Assembly (NCBI GenBank): GCA_018268775.1
Contig: JAFDVV010000005.1
Span: 9,056-57,666 of the forward strand
Source of the DNA: Acidobacteriota bacterium
GTDB taxonomy: Bacteria; Acidobacteriota; Terriglobia; Terriglobales; Acidobacteriaceae
Direction of reading: 5' to 3'
Length of the DNA stretch: 48,611 bases
Shown here one piece after another: positions 15,789 to 24,106 of the stretch; position 1 is the first letter of the stretch; each line of letters opens with the position of its first letter. A program made the position numbers and the translations under genes. The notes under the pieces were generated by a model, which saw only the letters and a list, made by a program, of their open reading frames with translations, had not been told where the DNA came from and ran no database searches.

Positions 15789-16643
15789 TTATTTGTCCTC
15801 GCTCGAAACAAATTTTTCATCCGTCCGCTTGGTTCCGTTGAAGACCTGCACCAGATAAACTCGCTCGGACCGCTGCGGAGCGTGTGAGATGGAAGCATTC
15901 CGAACAGAAGCCGGCTTCGAAGCGGGTGCTGTCTTTTCGCCGGTAAAGAGGTTCGCCATCGCCGTACCAGGTGGCTGTGCGATCTGTGTGTCGAGCGGAT
16001 TTCTCAGTACGAGCTGAATATGTGTCTGATTGCTGGCAAGACTCAGGTTTTCGGCCTGCTCCGGCGTCACAAGCAGGTTGACAACCTGCACCGATTTCGG
16101 CTTGCCCTCCTGGTCCTTCTGGATGTCCGTACCTGCCGAGAGCACTTCGATATTCTGTAGCAGTGTGCGAACCTTTGGGCCGTCGGCGGCATTGTTTCCT
16201 GGAGGATTCCCCGTAATGAGCACATCGACCCGTTGCCCTGGGGTGACGAATCCGGCCAACCCCACGACATCGTCAACCTTCACGGCACAGGCCCTCATAC
16301 CCGGGCTGATCGTAGCTGCAAGTCCTCCGCCGGATCCGACTGCAGCCAGGCGGTTGTCGAGAATCGGCTCATTCTTATAGAGATTCGAGATAACGCCGCG
16401 GCCAATCGCCTCTTTTGTGGTCCGAAGCACCCCTTTTGAAGGCTCGCCCACGACCTCGGAGACCTTCAGGTCTTCCTCCTTCAGAATGGTGCCTACCTTA
16501 ATATCGTTTGCCGCAACCACAACCGATGTCGTGGCGGACTGCGAACCCGCGATGTGCCTGGACAGCACACGGTAGACCATGTAGCTGCATCCTGTTGCGA
16601 TCACAAAAGCACTAAGAAGAATGGCCATCAACCGTTTATTCAT
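15789..16643 (-). CDS. cpaB: Flp pilus assembly protein CpaB/RcpC
   Basis: Periplasmic protein, anchored by one N-terminal membrane segment (LMAILLSAFVIATGCSYMVY), that partners the CpaC secretin. A SAF domain is marked by VVVAANDIKVGTILKEEDLK at about residues 42-61. The RcpC domain follows, with GMRACAVKVDDVVGLAGFVTPGQRVDVLI and NLLVTPEQAENLSLAS. Length is 284 aa, normal for the family. It begins a three-gene unit (cpaB, cpaC, DUF192) preceded by a sigma-54 site at 16702-16716, with a leader of about 47 bases. The C-terminal part (YLVQVFNGTKRTDEKF) is poorly conserved in such proteins. Confidence 0.92.
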   Translation of the reverse strand: MNKRLMAILLSAFVIATGCSYMVYRVLSRHIAGSQSATTSVVVAANDIKVGTILKEEDLKVSEVVGEPSKGVLRTTKEAIGRGVISNLYKNEPILDNRLAAVGSGGGLAATISPGMRACAVKVDDVVGLAGFVTPGQRVDVLITGNPPGNNAADGPKVRTLLQNIEVLSAGTDIQKDQEGKPKSVQVVNLLVTPEQAENLSLASNQTHIQLVLRNPLDTQIAQPPGTAMANLFTGEKTAPASKPASVRNASISHAPQRSERVYLVQVFNGTKRTDEKFVSSEDK

Positions 16644-16701
16644 GAACGGAACCTGTCGGAACTGACCTCAAGAGTCCAGATCCGCCTTCACTGTGTCACC
16701 G

Positions 16702-16716
16702 GCAATTTTGGGGCCA
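16702..16716 (-). promoter_or_regulatory. Sigma-54 promoter of cpaB-cpaC-DUF192
   Basis: On the minus strand: TGGCCC-N5-TTGC. The predicted start is near 16690, about 47 bases before cpaB ATG 16643. It shares the 303-base intergenic region with the divergent site at 16877-16891. Confidence 0.68.
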
Positions 16717-16876
16717 AAGCCCTGCGCGACATTCTTCCTCATGAATCAGGACATTGCAGCCATCCCCGTTCCCGTCAAAGTGTCACCCGATGTTTACCAC
16801 TGGGGCCGAATGTGTAGCCCTGTTGACACATGAGGTCTGCTTGCAGGGCATTTGCTTGGTTTACAGGAACTTCGGT

Positions 16877-16891
16877 TGGCCTTCGAATTGC
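16877..16891 (+). promoter_or_regulatory. Sigma-54 promoter of the TonB-like gene
   Basis: On the plus strand: TGGCCT-N5-TTGC, followed by A as in the extended consensus. The predicted start is near 16903, about 44 bases before ATG 16947. The region between this and the cpaB site would be where an activator binds. Confidence 0.68.
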
Positions 16892-16946
16892 ACACATTCC
16901 TTTTGAGCAATGAGCTATCGATATCCGTGCGGGAGTCCATGCCGAC

Positions 16947-18458
16947 ATGAGGCCTTCTATCACGACGCTCTTCGCTGAGGAGCCACCTCGCCATACCGAT
17001 CCGTCGGCTGTCGCCATCTCATTTGTGGTGCACGGGGTTGGGTTCTTCCTCCTCTTTCTGGGTCTTCGGCATGCTCCCCGAATGAACGAGTCGCCTGTGC
17101 ACGAGCGTTACACTGTGCGCCTGTTGAAAGCACCTCAGCTAGAAAGACCGGAGATCCAGCCGCGAAAAAGCGACGCACCCAACACTGCATCGCTTGCAGG
17201 AGCGCGTGCCTCTCAACCTGCGGCAGCAAACAGTCCAGCGTCTGCTCTACCTGCCGGGTCATCCCCTGCTCCTGCGTTGCCGCAGCCACAGGTTGCGCAG
17301 CTCCCTCGCCGTTCCCAGATCCTCGTTCAGCCCGACGCGCCCGATGTACAGCTTGTGCAGGAAGTTCCTGTTCCTGTTGCAATGATCTGGGCGCAAGTGA
17401 ATTTGCCGACGAAGACGCTTGTCGCCCCTGCCCCGCAGCCGATCAGCGCTGCGAATCTGCACCCGGCGATCATCAAGCCTAACCGGGAGCCGAAACTCGC
17501 CGATGTCGACATGTCCTCGACGCACTTCCCTGCATCGGCCCCCATTATGGCAGCGTCGACCTCACCGGTGGTGATGCGTGGGCCGTCCGCCCCACAGGAG
17601 ATGCCGATTCTCTCGTCCGCAGGTTCGGAGCAATCCACTCCCGCGAGACTCATCTCGCTTTCGTCGCTGAAGGCCACGGGTGATGTCGCCGTTCCGTTTG
17701 CGAACCAGAGCGCTCAGGGCGGCAACTCGCAGGTGCTTGCGCCTCCACGAGCGGATGCAGCGAATGGCATGGGTGGTACCGGTAAGCAGGGTGCTGGCAA
17801 AGGTATTGACCAAGGCACGAACGCTGGGACAAGCATGAAAAGTGGCGTCGGAAATGGCAGTGGAAGCGGGGGAAGCAGTGGCGGGAATGCTGGAGGAACA
17901 GCCTCCGCTCAAGGCGGTCAAGGAGCTGGCACAGGGACAGGAGCTGGCCGTGGAGTGGCGGAGCAGGGGCTCGGAGGCGGCTACGAATCTTCCGTGACGC
18001 ACCTGACCATGCCGAAGGACGGGCAGTTCGGCGTGGTTGTGGTTGGCACGTCGATCGCCGAGGAGTATCCGGAGGCTGCTGAAGTCTGGCATGGCCGACT
18101 CGTCTATACGGTGTATTTGCATGTCGGCGCAAGCAGGAACTGGATTATGCAGTATTCCATACCTGCCAGTGCGGAGACCGCGGCGGGTGGAATGGAGACC
18201 AAGCCGGAGGCCCCATGGCCGTATGACATTCTGCGGCCTCACCTGTCGGAGAGCGACTACACATCCGACGCCCTGATCGTGCATGGCTTTGTGAATCTGG
18301 CTGGCAGGTTTGAACGGTTGGGACTGGTCTTTCCGCAAGGGTTCGCGCAGGCCAAATTCGTGCTCGATTCGCTGATGCAGTGGAGGTTCAGGCCGGCAAA
18401 GCAAGGCACGAAGATGGCAATGGTCGAGGTTCTACTGATCATTCCAGCAGAACAGTGA
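16947..18458 (+). CDS. TonB-like periplasmic protein in the Tad locus
   Basis: The 503-residue protein has one N-terminal membrane segment (VAISFVVHGVGFFLLFLGLR, about residues 22-41). A long Pro/Ala/Gln-rich spacer runs to about 255 and a Gly/Ser-rich stretch to about 345. The globular C-terminal domain resembles TonB/TolA ends: GRLVYTVYLHVG, then LIVHGFVNLAGRFERLGLVF and LMQWRFRPAKQG. This layout suits a protein spanning the periplasm. It is the only plus-strand gene within the Tad block, divergent from cpaB and with its own sigma-54 promoter; it ends 16 bases from the convergent tadG gene. A role in energising or anchoring the secretin is inference; ordinary TonB function is the alternative. 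Confidence 0.78.
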   Translation: MRPSITTLFAEEPPRHTDPSAVAISFVVHGVGFFLLFLGLRHAPRMNESPVHERYTVRLLKAPQLERPEIQPRKSDAPNTASLAGARASQPAAANSPASALPAGSSPAPALPQPQVAQLPRRSQILVQPDAPDVQLVQEVPVPVAMIWAQVNLPTKTLVAPAPQPISAANLHPAIIKPNREPKLADVDMSSTHFPASAPIMAASTSPVVMRGPSAPQEMPILSSAGSEQSTPARLISLSSLKATGDVAVPFANQSAQGGNSQVLAPPRADAANGMGGTGKQGAGKGIDQGTNAGTSMKSGVGNGSGSGGSSGGNAGGTASAQGGQGAGTGTGAGRGVAEQGLGGGYESSVTHLTMPKDGQFGVVVVGTSIAEEYPEAAEVWHGRLVYTVYLHVGASRNWIMQYSIPASAETAAGGMETKPEAPWPYDILRPHLSESDYTSDALIVHGFVNLAGRFERLGLVFPQGFAQAKFVLDSLMQWRFRPAKQGTKMAMVEVLLIIPAEQ

Positions 18459-18474
18459 CCCTTCTCCGAGTTCA

Positions 18475-19974
18475 TCAGTTGACCAGGGCAACCTCGTTCA
18501 CGATGTAAGCAGCGGTGGAGTTGAGGTTCATGGTGATACCGCCATTGCCTCCAAGAGAGAGTGTTCCGACGATGATCTCTCCCTGGATGAGTGTGCCGCT
18601 ACCGGGCCCCCCTTGCAGGGAGAGCGATTGATACGTCGTGGAGGTCATGGTGGTGTTGTTAAGGTAGATGGTGCCCTGGAGGGTCATCTGGCCCCCGCCG
18701 CCAAGCGTATGGGACTGCGCGGCGGAGTTGCGATCCTGAAAGAAGAGGATGCCTTTGTACACAGAGCTCGTTGGGGAGCCAATGAGATTAATGGTGCCGT
18801 TGGATCCCAGACTGAACGGGCCCGCCTGGGTTGGCTTAGCGGTGGAGCCTGTGTTGTAAAAGAGGACATTGCCCGTCCAACCAGTACCGGTGTAGGTATC
18901 CGTAAAGCCCGTGGCCATGTACATATTGCAGTTGGCAGCGCAACTAAAGCCGCTGGTGCTCTGGATGTAATAGATACCGGGAACGAAGACAGGGGTCTTG
19001 TTCTTGCCATCAATGCCTCCAGTGTATAGACCGGGATAATAGAGTTGGCATGGCTTTCCTGTATTTGGGCTAGGGCATCCGCTGACACCGTCGGCGAGAG
19101 CTACGGACGTCCCCATATTTCCGGTATTGGTAGGTATGGGCGGTACCGGGACACTGGCAAGCGGATCCTTGATTGGAGATGTCTTGGGAACATATGCGCC
19201 ATTGCCGACGGTGAAGGTGCCGAAGGGTTCCGTGGACGGGCCACCGGTGGTTCCGAAGTCGGCTCCCTGGCCAGTTGTGCAGTTTCCCGGATCGGGCGGT
19301 CCGGCGTGAGAGAGGTCGATGGTCGCCTTGGCTCCATTGGAAGTGTTGGCGGTAGCACTGGTGGAGTTAACCTGGATGCTACGGTGCGGCCCGCCGCAGA
19401 TCTTGACGGAGGGATTTCCGCTCATGTTGAACGCCCCAGAGAGAGTTGGGTGCGTGACAAGGATGGGAACGGGGGCCGAGACGGAGACGATGGCGGCGGT
19501 CGCGGTGGCCTTGACGGTAGCGGCAGAGGTGCCGCCACCGACGATCCCAAGCAATCGCAGGATGGTTGTTTTCACCTGGCGCGAGACAGTGACTCGAAGC
19601 AGGTTGGCGGGAACGCCGGAGCCCACCGTGGCCAGCGATACTCCGGGTGCGGTCGATGGATAGTCAACAGTGACCGTGTCGCTGGCTGTACCGCCGAAGC
19701 CATTTTTGCTGACATAGGCGCAGGGCGTGCGAGCGTCGGCGGTGCTACAGGTAAACGCGGTGAGAGGAAACGCTGTCGCTCCGGAGGTGTAGGTTCCGTC
19801 GAAGATGCTCATGATGCCGGCGACAGCGCCGGAGTCGGCGGCAGCCTGGGCCATTTGCCGCTGTGCGTACAGGTGAGAACCGTCGATACCAAGCCCAATG
19901 GCGCCGATGAGAAAGATACTGGCGGCCACTGCCACGAGAACGATTGCCTGTCCGTCGTCGTCTTTGAATCGCAT
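18475..19974 (-). CDS. tadG: TadG-like pilus assembly protein
   Basis: Tad-locus protein of 499 residues. The N-terminal Tad domain reads DDGQAIVLVAVAASIFLIGA with a short leader ending in Gly, then DGSHLYAQRQMAQAAADSGA, the family signature. The rest is an extracytoplasmic region rich in Gly, Ser, Thr and Asn with repeated beta-like stretches such as LGGGGQMTLQGTIYL and LGGNGGITMNLNSTAAY. No von Willebrand MIDAS motif is visible, unlike classical TadG. Last gene of the long minus-strand operon, 11 bases after the TadE-like gene. It may act as a minor pseudopilin-linked surface protein. Confidence 0.82.
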   Translation of the reverse strand: MRFKDDDGQAIVLVAVAASIFLIGAIGLGIDGSHLYAQRQMAQAAADSGAVAGIMSIFDGTYTSGATAFPLTAFTCSTADARTPCAYVSKNGFGGTASDTVTVDYPSTAPGVSLATVGSGVPANLLRVTVSRQVKTTILRLLGIVGGGTSAATVKATATAAIVSVSAPVPILVTHPTLSGAFNMSGNPSVKICGGPHRSIQVNSTSATANTSNGAKATIDLSHAGPPDPGNCTTGQGADFGTTGGPSTEPFGTFTVGNGAYVPKTSPIKDPLASVPVPPIPTNTGNMGTSVALADGVSGCPSPNTGKPCQLYYPGLYTGGIDGKNKTPVFVPGIYYIQSTSGFSCAANCNMYMATGFTDTYTGTGWTGNVLFYNTGSTAKPTQAGPFSLGSNGTINLIGSPTSSVYKGILFFQDRNSAAQSHTLGGGGQMTLQGTIYLNNTTMTSTTYQSLSLQGGPGSGTLIQGEIIVGTLSLGGNGGITMNLNSTAAYIVNEVALVN

Positions 19975-19985
19975 AGAGGGCTCCT

Positions 19986-20465
19986 TCAGAACATGATGAC
20001 GCCTTCACTGGTGCTGCCCAGCGTCTTCCCGAAGAGAGTTGAGAAGAATGGAACGAGAGCGTCGTAGGTGTAAGTGACTTTGACCGTAACCGGTTGTCCT
20101 GGGCCATTGAGAGGAGTACCGGAGCCAGGGTAATTGACCGTAATGCTGAGCCGGGTGGTATCGAGCAGACCGGCGCTGGCGAAGTTCTTCACGACGGTCT
20201 CGACCTGAGTTGTGCTACCCGGGCCGCTCGGGCCAGTGGCGCCGGAGCCTGTCCTGTAGTATCCGTGAACGATAGCGTAGCGCGCGCCCGCGCGAGAGGC
20301 GTTGGCGATGGTGGTATAGACGACGACCATACGTCCCAACTCGACCACGCCGAACAGAACCATGATGAACATAAAGCTAATGAGACTGAATTCAACGATG
20401 GCACTACCGTCTTCGCGACGAGAGCGGCGAGATGGGAAGAACCGGATTGGAGTGACGGTTGTCAA
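19986..20465 (-). CDS. tadE: TadE-like pseudopilin
   Basis: Minor pseudopilin of 159 residues. A basic leader (FFPSRRSRRED) ends at G|SAIVEFSLISFMFIMVLFG, the TadE form of the prepilin site with Glu at position 5. The membrane helix is followed by MVVVYTTIANASRAGARYAI, typical of the family. It overlaps the upstream PilZ-TadE gene by four bases (ATGA), indicating coupled translation. The C-terminal domain is about 110 residues and small, with no Cys. Confidence 0.88.
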   Translation of the reverse strand: MTTVTPIRFFPSRRSRREDGSAIVEFSLISFMFIMVLFGVVELGRMVVVYTTIANASRAGARYAIVHGYYRTGSGATGPSGPGSTTQVETVVKNFASAGLLDTTRLSITVNYPGSGTPLNGPGQPVTVKVTYTYDALVPFFSTLFGKTLGSTSEGVIMF

Positions 20466-21445
20466 TACATAGACCTCACGACGGCGCGGCGGTGAATCGT
20501 GGTTGGAGGGATGCTGACGTAGAGGTTGAGGTTTGCAAACTTGAAAGACGCCGGGATATAGGGTTTGTAGGTATACGTGACGTCGACGCTGACGAGGTTG
20601 TAGGACGACGGCTCAGGGTCGGCCGGGACAGAGGTGCAGGTCCCCAGCTTTGCGGTCACGGTGCCACTGTTGTTTATGCAGAGATTGATGACGGCGCTGG
20701 GGTTGTTAGGCAGCGAAGCAAGATCGGCGGTGATGGCACTCTGGATTTGTGCGGCGGTGGCCGAGCCGGGAGCTCCGGCGGATGCTCCGCCAAGAGCCAT
20801 GTAATCCGCGCCTGTCCGCGCGGCGTTGGAGACGGTGATCCATGCAAAGAAGAAGCCCGCAAAATTGATGAGGTTGACGATAAGGATGAAGATAAGCGGC
20901 AACATCAGGATGTACTCGACCAGAGCCTGGCCGCCATCGGAGCGCAGCTTCTTGAATATGCGCAGGATCGCTCTTCTGTCGTCTGGAGATAGAAAAGCAT
21001 CACGTGTTGCGGAAAAGATGGAACCGCCTGGATCGAACTGTGCCTGATAGGCATCGGCCGTAAGCTTCTTCATGAAGCGACGAATGGTTTTTTCATCTAC
21101 GCCAGAGGAGAAAGTGTCGCGCACTTCGTGTGAAGCAGATGCAGCCGTGGCCAGCAACGCCAGAGCGACACCATCGCGATCTGACCGAACGACCTGGCCC
21201 TTGACCATGATGGCACGGTCGGGATCGCTCATCGACGCACCGGCGCGCTGGAGCGACAGCATCACCTGAGTACCGGGATACCAGCGGTCATCCGTCAGAA
21301 GAAAGATTCCGGACGAGCTGATGTCCCGGGCCTTGTGCCCAGCCGGCGCGGCCCCGTTCCAGTAGTGAACGACGAGTTCGTATGGCTTGCCTCGCTCTGC
21401 TCCGCGTCGTTCCTTTGGAATCAATTTGCCCAGCCAGGTTGACAT
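20462..21445 (-). CDS. PilZ domain fused to a TadE pseudopilin
   Basis: A 327-residue two-part protein. Residues about 12-105 form a PilZ domain: RGAER (Arg14, Arg18) and DISSSG (Asp41 to Gly46) give the RxxxR and DxSxxG c-di-GMP contacts intact. A linker to about 165 contains FLSPDDRRAILRIFKKL. Then comes a TadE-type prepilin segment, GG|QALVEYILMLPLIFILIV at 171-190, with Glu177 at mature position 5 and SNAARTGADY after it. Prepilin peptidase cleavage after Gly172 would free a 172-residue cytosolic PilZ leader, far longer than normal. It lies in the tadV-to-tadG operon. Known c-di-GMP control of pili normally uses separate PilZ proteins; fusion is odd. Confidence 0.85.
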   Translation of the reverse strand: MSTWLGKLIPKERRGAERGKPYELVVHYWNGAAPAGHKARDISSSGIFLLTDDRWYPGTQVMLSLQRAGASMSDPDRAIMVKGQVVRSDRDGVALALLATAASASHEVRDTFSSGVDEKTIRRFMKKLTADAYQAQFDPGGSIFSATRDAFLSPDDRRAILRIFKKLRSDGGQALVEYILMLPLIFILIVNLINFAGFFFAWITVSNAARTGADYMALGGASAGAPGSATAAQIQSAITADLASLPNNPSAVINLCINNSGTVTAKLGTCTSVPADPEPSSYNLVSVDVTYTYKPYIPASFKFANLNLYVSIPPTTIHRRAVVRSMY

Positions 21446-21476
21446 CGCTTCTCTGCCTCCTCCAGAAGTACGGCAT

Positions 21477-21890
21477 TCATTCCACGCGTTCGCTCACTGC
21501 TATCGAATCGCCCCCAAGCCGATACTCCATCTCTTCGGGTCCGCAGATGACGAGCCGGTCTCCGATCTGAGTATGCGAGGAGTAAATGGTGTGTGTCGGC
21601 AATTCGAGAACGCTTTCGGCATGGGCCTTGAAAGGGCCCACCCTAAACGATGGAAGATATTCGACGAGATGGATAACGTTGTACTTCTCGTCGAGATAAA
21701 TCAGGTCCAGCGGGAAAAACAATCCGAACGTATGAACCCCCTGGGAAGGGACGACCCAAAGACCTTCGTCCGATCTGAGCTTGAATTTTCCAATCAACCC
21801 CTTGAGGCGCAGAAAGATCGTATCGGCAGCCTTTACATTCAGGCTGAGGAAACATTCGCGCGTCTGGTTGTAAACGCAATAGGCTTTCAT
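21477..21890 (-). CDS. DUF192 family protein (Tad-associated, copy 2)
   Basis: A DUF192 protein of 137 aa when started at ATG 21890; a GTG at 21899 is possible. Family features are DTIFLRLKGLIGKFKLRSDE, GLWVVPSQGVHTFGLFFPLD and LIYLDEKYNVIHLVEYL, with VLELPTHTIYSSH and GDRL near the end. It is clearly homologous to the copy after cpaC but well diverged, so the pair is not a recent duplication. It lies between the 31-residue membrane peptide and the PilZ-TadE gene. Function unknown; a hairpin at 22031-22058 precedes it. Confidence 0.85.
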   Translation of the reverse strand: MKAYCVYNQTRECFLSLNVKAADTIFLRLKGLIGKFKLRSDEGLWVVPSQGVHTFGLFFPLDLIYLDEKYNVIHLVEYLPSFRVGPFKAHAESVLELPTHTIYSSHTQIGDRLVICGPEEMEYRLGGDSIAVSERVE

Positions 21891-22030
21891 CTCTATCACT
21901 GGCCCTTGGGCTTTGGCCTGTGCCGGCGCGGCCCTTCTTTCTGAAATGGTTTAACTTTCTCGCAAAGCTTCCGGTTGACGACGTCTGTCTGTGCCGAACG
22001 AAAATCTTTGAGCGCGACACGACGATGTGT

Positions 22031-22058
22031 CCGAACAGGCGGCACAATGCCTGTTCGG
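22031..22058 (-). promoter_or_regulatory. Strong intercistronic hairpin
   Basis: Perfect ten-base inverted repeat CCGAACAGGC-N8-GCCTGTTCGG in the 193-base gap before the DUF192 gene. There is no T-run on either side, so it is more likely an mRNA processing or stability element, or an attenuator splitting the Tad operon, than a classical terminator. Confidence 0.45.
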
Positions 22059-22083
22059 CTTTCATCGGAGACGATGCCGGAGG

Positions 22084-22179
22084 TTAGTGAACCCTTGTCC
22101 TGCGACGATAAATAAGGAACAACAGGACAACAACGAAGAGCACACCAGCTATGACCCGAATCATTGTTACGTTATCCAC
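22084..22179 (-). CDS. 31-residue single-span membrane peptide
   Basis: Too short for usual gene calling. A GTG at 22179 opens a frame of 31 codons, MDNVTMIRVIAGVLFVVV then LLFLIYRRRTRVH, ending TAA at 22084. An AGGAG lies about eight bases before the start (in aaaaggagactaatc). The product is a nearly pure hydrophobic helix with a basic RRR tail, the topology of an inner-membrane peptide with its C-terminus in the cytoplasm. It sits 19 bases after tadC in the Tad operon. Good ribosome site, membrane-like composition and operon position support expression; the role is unknown. An internal ATG at codon 6 is an alternative start. Confidence 0.65.
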   Translation of the reverse strand: MDNVTMIRVIAGVLFVVVLLFLIYRRRTRVH

Positions 22180-22198
22180 GATTAGTCTCCTTTTGGGG

Positions 22199-23107
22199 TT
22201 AGAAGTATTTTTTGAAAGACTCCGACATGATGATGAGCGCCGGGCCCAGGGTTACGAGAAACAGCGAAGGAAAGATGCACAGGACGAGCGGAAAAACCAG
22301 CTTGACGGTAGTCTTCGCCGCCGCCTCCTCCACTGCCTGCCTGCGCTGAACGCGGAGCGTGTCCGAGTGGACCCGCAATGTCTTTGCAACGCTGGTGCCA
22401 AGCTGCTCGGACTGCACCAGCACGGATACAAGGTTGCGCACGCTGTCGACTCCAGTCCGGTCGGCAAATTGCCGCCAGGCATCTGAACGGGCGCGTCCGG
22501 CATGCTGCTCAAGAACGACAACGCCAAGTTCATCTGCGATCTCGGGATGCGCGAAACGAAGTTCGTCCGCGGTACGCGATGTGGCCTGGTCGAGACTAAG
22601 GCCAGCTTCAATGCAGACGACGAGCAGATCGAGGACATCCGGCAGGCCGCGCCGGATTTTGGCCTGCCTGATCGAGATGCGGCGGCCCAACCAGAAGTCG
22701 GGAATGAGAAAACCCAGGCCAAGCGCCACAATACCCATGAAGAATGGGCTTTCGCTTGCAAGGCCGGTACTGAAGACGACGAAGACCAAGGCAAGCGGCG
22801 TAAGGACTTTTGCCCCGTAAAAGAGATCGATTGCGGAGTTTTTTCGATATCCCGCACGGACAAGGCGCTGCTGAACAACCGACACTTCAGATTGGCTCTT
22901 GGGCAGAACGCGCTCAAGATGGCCAACCATTCCGCTTAGCGACGATCCAGTCATTCTCAGGGTCGTGCGCAGATCGCGCGCCTGCTTGTCCCTCTGCGTA
23001 ACAACCTGGGAGATACGCTGGAGCATGGCCTCCCGATAGAACAGAAGCAGACCTCCACTCGCGATCAGAAGGAAGATGACACCGAATGTGACAAGAACAA
23101 ATCCCAT
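22199..23107 (-). CDS. tadC: Tad inner-membrane platform protein TadC (GspF family)
   Basis: Integral inner-membrane protein of the T2SS-F family, 302 aa, forming the platform on which the TadA ATPase acts. The N-terminal membrane segment is LVTFGVIFLLIASGGLLLFY. The F domain is recognisable at LPDVLDLLVVCIEAGLSLDQ and TADELRFAHPEIADELGVV, followed by RSDAWRQFADRTGVDSVRNL and EQLGTSVAKTLRVHSD. Two terminal hydrophobic segments follow, including LVFPLVLCIFPSLFLVTLGP. It starts nine bases after tadB, the usual tadB-tadC order. Confidence 0.93.
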   Translation of the reverse strand: MGFVLVTFGVIFLLIASGGLLLFYREAMLQRISQVVTQRDKQARDLRTTLRMTGSSLSGMVGHLERVLPKSQSEVSVVQQRLVRAGYRKNSAIDLFYGAKVLTPLALVFVVFSTGLASESPFFMGIVALGLGFLIPDFWLGRRISIRQAKIRRGLPDVLDLLVVCIEAGLSLDQATSRTADELRFAHPEIADELGVVVLEQHAGRARSDAWRQFADRTGVDSVRNLVSVLVQSEQLGTSVAKTLRVHSDTLRVQRRQAVEEAAAKTTVKLVFPLVLCIFPSLFLVTLGPALIIMSESFKKYF

Positions 23108-23116
23108 AGTTTTCCC

Positions 23117-24088
23117 TCAAACATCCATGTTGACGATCTTCCGAATGACGAAAGCGCCGGCAAGGGTCATCACAGCGGATGCCAGGAGCAGTTTCTGGCC
23201 GATGTCCCGGGTCCATAGAAGACTCATTGTGTCCGGGCTGATGAGATACAGCGCAAATCCAAGAATCGGTGGCAGAAATGACAGTATCCAGCCAGTGATC
23301 CGGCCCTGCGCAGTGTGAACACGCACCTGCTGCCGCAGACGAAAACGCTCTCGAATGAGATAGGCGGCCTTATCGAGTACCTCGGCCAGATTGCCTCCAC
23401 TTTCTTTTTGTATGAGGATCGCCGTCGAGACAATCTTGAGGTCCTGAAGCGGCACCCGGCCGACTAGATTGTCGAGTGCCGCTCTCAACTCCAGCCCATA
23501 GTTCTGCTCATCGAAGCAGATGCGGAACTCGCCTGCTATCGGCTCCGGAGACTCATAGGCAACCAATCTTATGGCTGTAACAAGACTGTGTCCGGCGCGA
23601 AGTCCACTCACCATCAAGTCAAGGGCTTCTGGCAGCTCCTGTTCAATCTGACGGAAGCGCTGACGGCGCTTATGGAGCACAAAGACCATCGGGAATATGC
23701 TGGTGAGCAAGCCAATCAACAATGCGAGCGGGAACACTCTCGTCCGCAGATAAACCAGATAGGCGGGAAAGGCAAAGCTGGCCAGCGACATCAATGCCAA
23801 GGTCCCGGCTGTCCACTTCAGGCCAGACTGTTCTATCAGCGTGTTAGCGCGCGGGGCCAGTTCAAGGTCAGCCAGCCAGCGATTGAGCCACGGCAGGGCG
23901 CTGAGCGTCTCTTTCTTACGAATGTCGACGATCTCATCCAGCGTGTCTCGCCTGCCACTCACAAGCGCGGCATCGAGATTCGCCATTGTCCGTTCCGTTT
24001 GTGTGGCGGCGTCGGTGCCGCCAGCCAGCATCAAGAGCGTAAATACCGCAAAGACGCCGATGAACACCAAAACGAGAATGATGAGCAT
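23117..24088 (-). CDS. tadB: Tad inner-membrane platform protein TadB (GspF family)
   Basis: Partner of TadC, 323 aa. The N-terminal segment MLIILVLVFIGVFAVFTLLM and a second hydrophobic region near 90-135 precede the F domain. That domain shows ELPEALDLMVSGLRAGHSLV and RLVAYESPEPIAGEFRICFD, then LEL RAALDNLVGRVPLQDLK and KESGGNLAEVLDKAAYLI. C-terminal membrane segments follow (GWILSFLPPILGFALYLI and LLLASAVMTLAGAFVI). It begins 18 bases after the TadA stop and ends nine bases before tadC. Confidence 0.93.
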   Translation of the reverse strand: MLIILVLVFIGVFAVFTLLMLAGGTDAATQTERTMANLDAALVSGRRDTLDEIVDIRKKETLSALPWLNRWLADLELAPRANTLIEQSGLKWTAGTLALMSLASFAFPAYLVYLRTRVFPLALLIGLLTSIFPMVFVLHKRRQRFRQIEQELPEALDLMVSGLRAGHSLVTAIRLVAYESPEPIAGEFRICFDEQNYGLELRAALDNLVGRVPLQDLKIVSTAILIQKESGGNLAEVLDKAAYLIRERFRLRQQVRVHTAQGRITGWILSFLPPILGFALYLISPDTMSLLWTRDIGQKLLLASAVMTLAGAFVIRKIVNMDV

Positions 24089-24106
24089 GCGCTTCTACCT
24101 CCTTTC

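Noticed and set aside
19045..20067. 340-codon plus-strand frame
   Set aside because: Gly/Arg-rich antisense shadow of tadG, whose Tad domain is clear.
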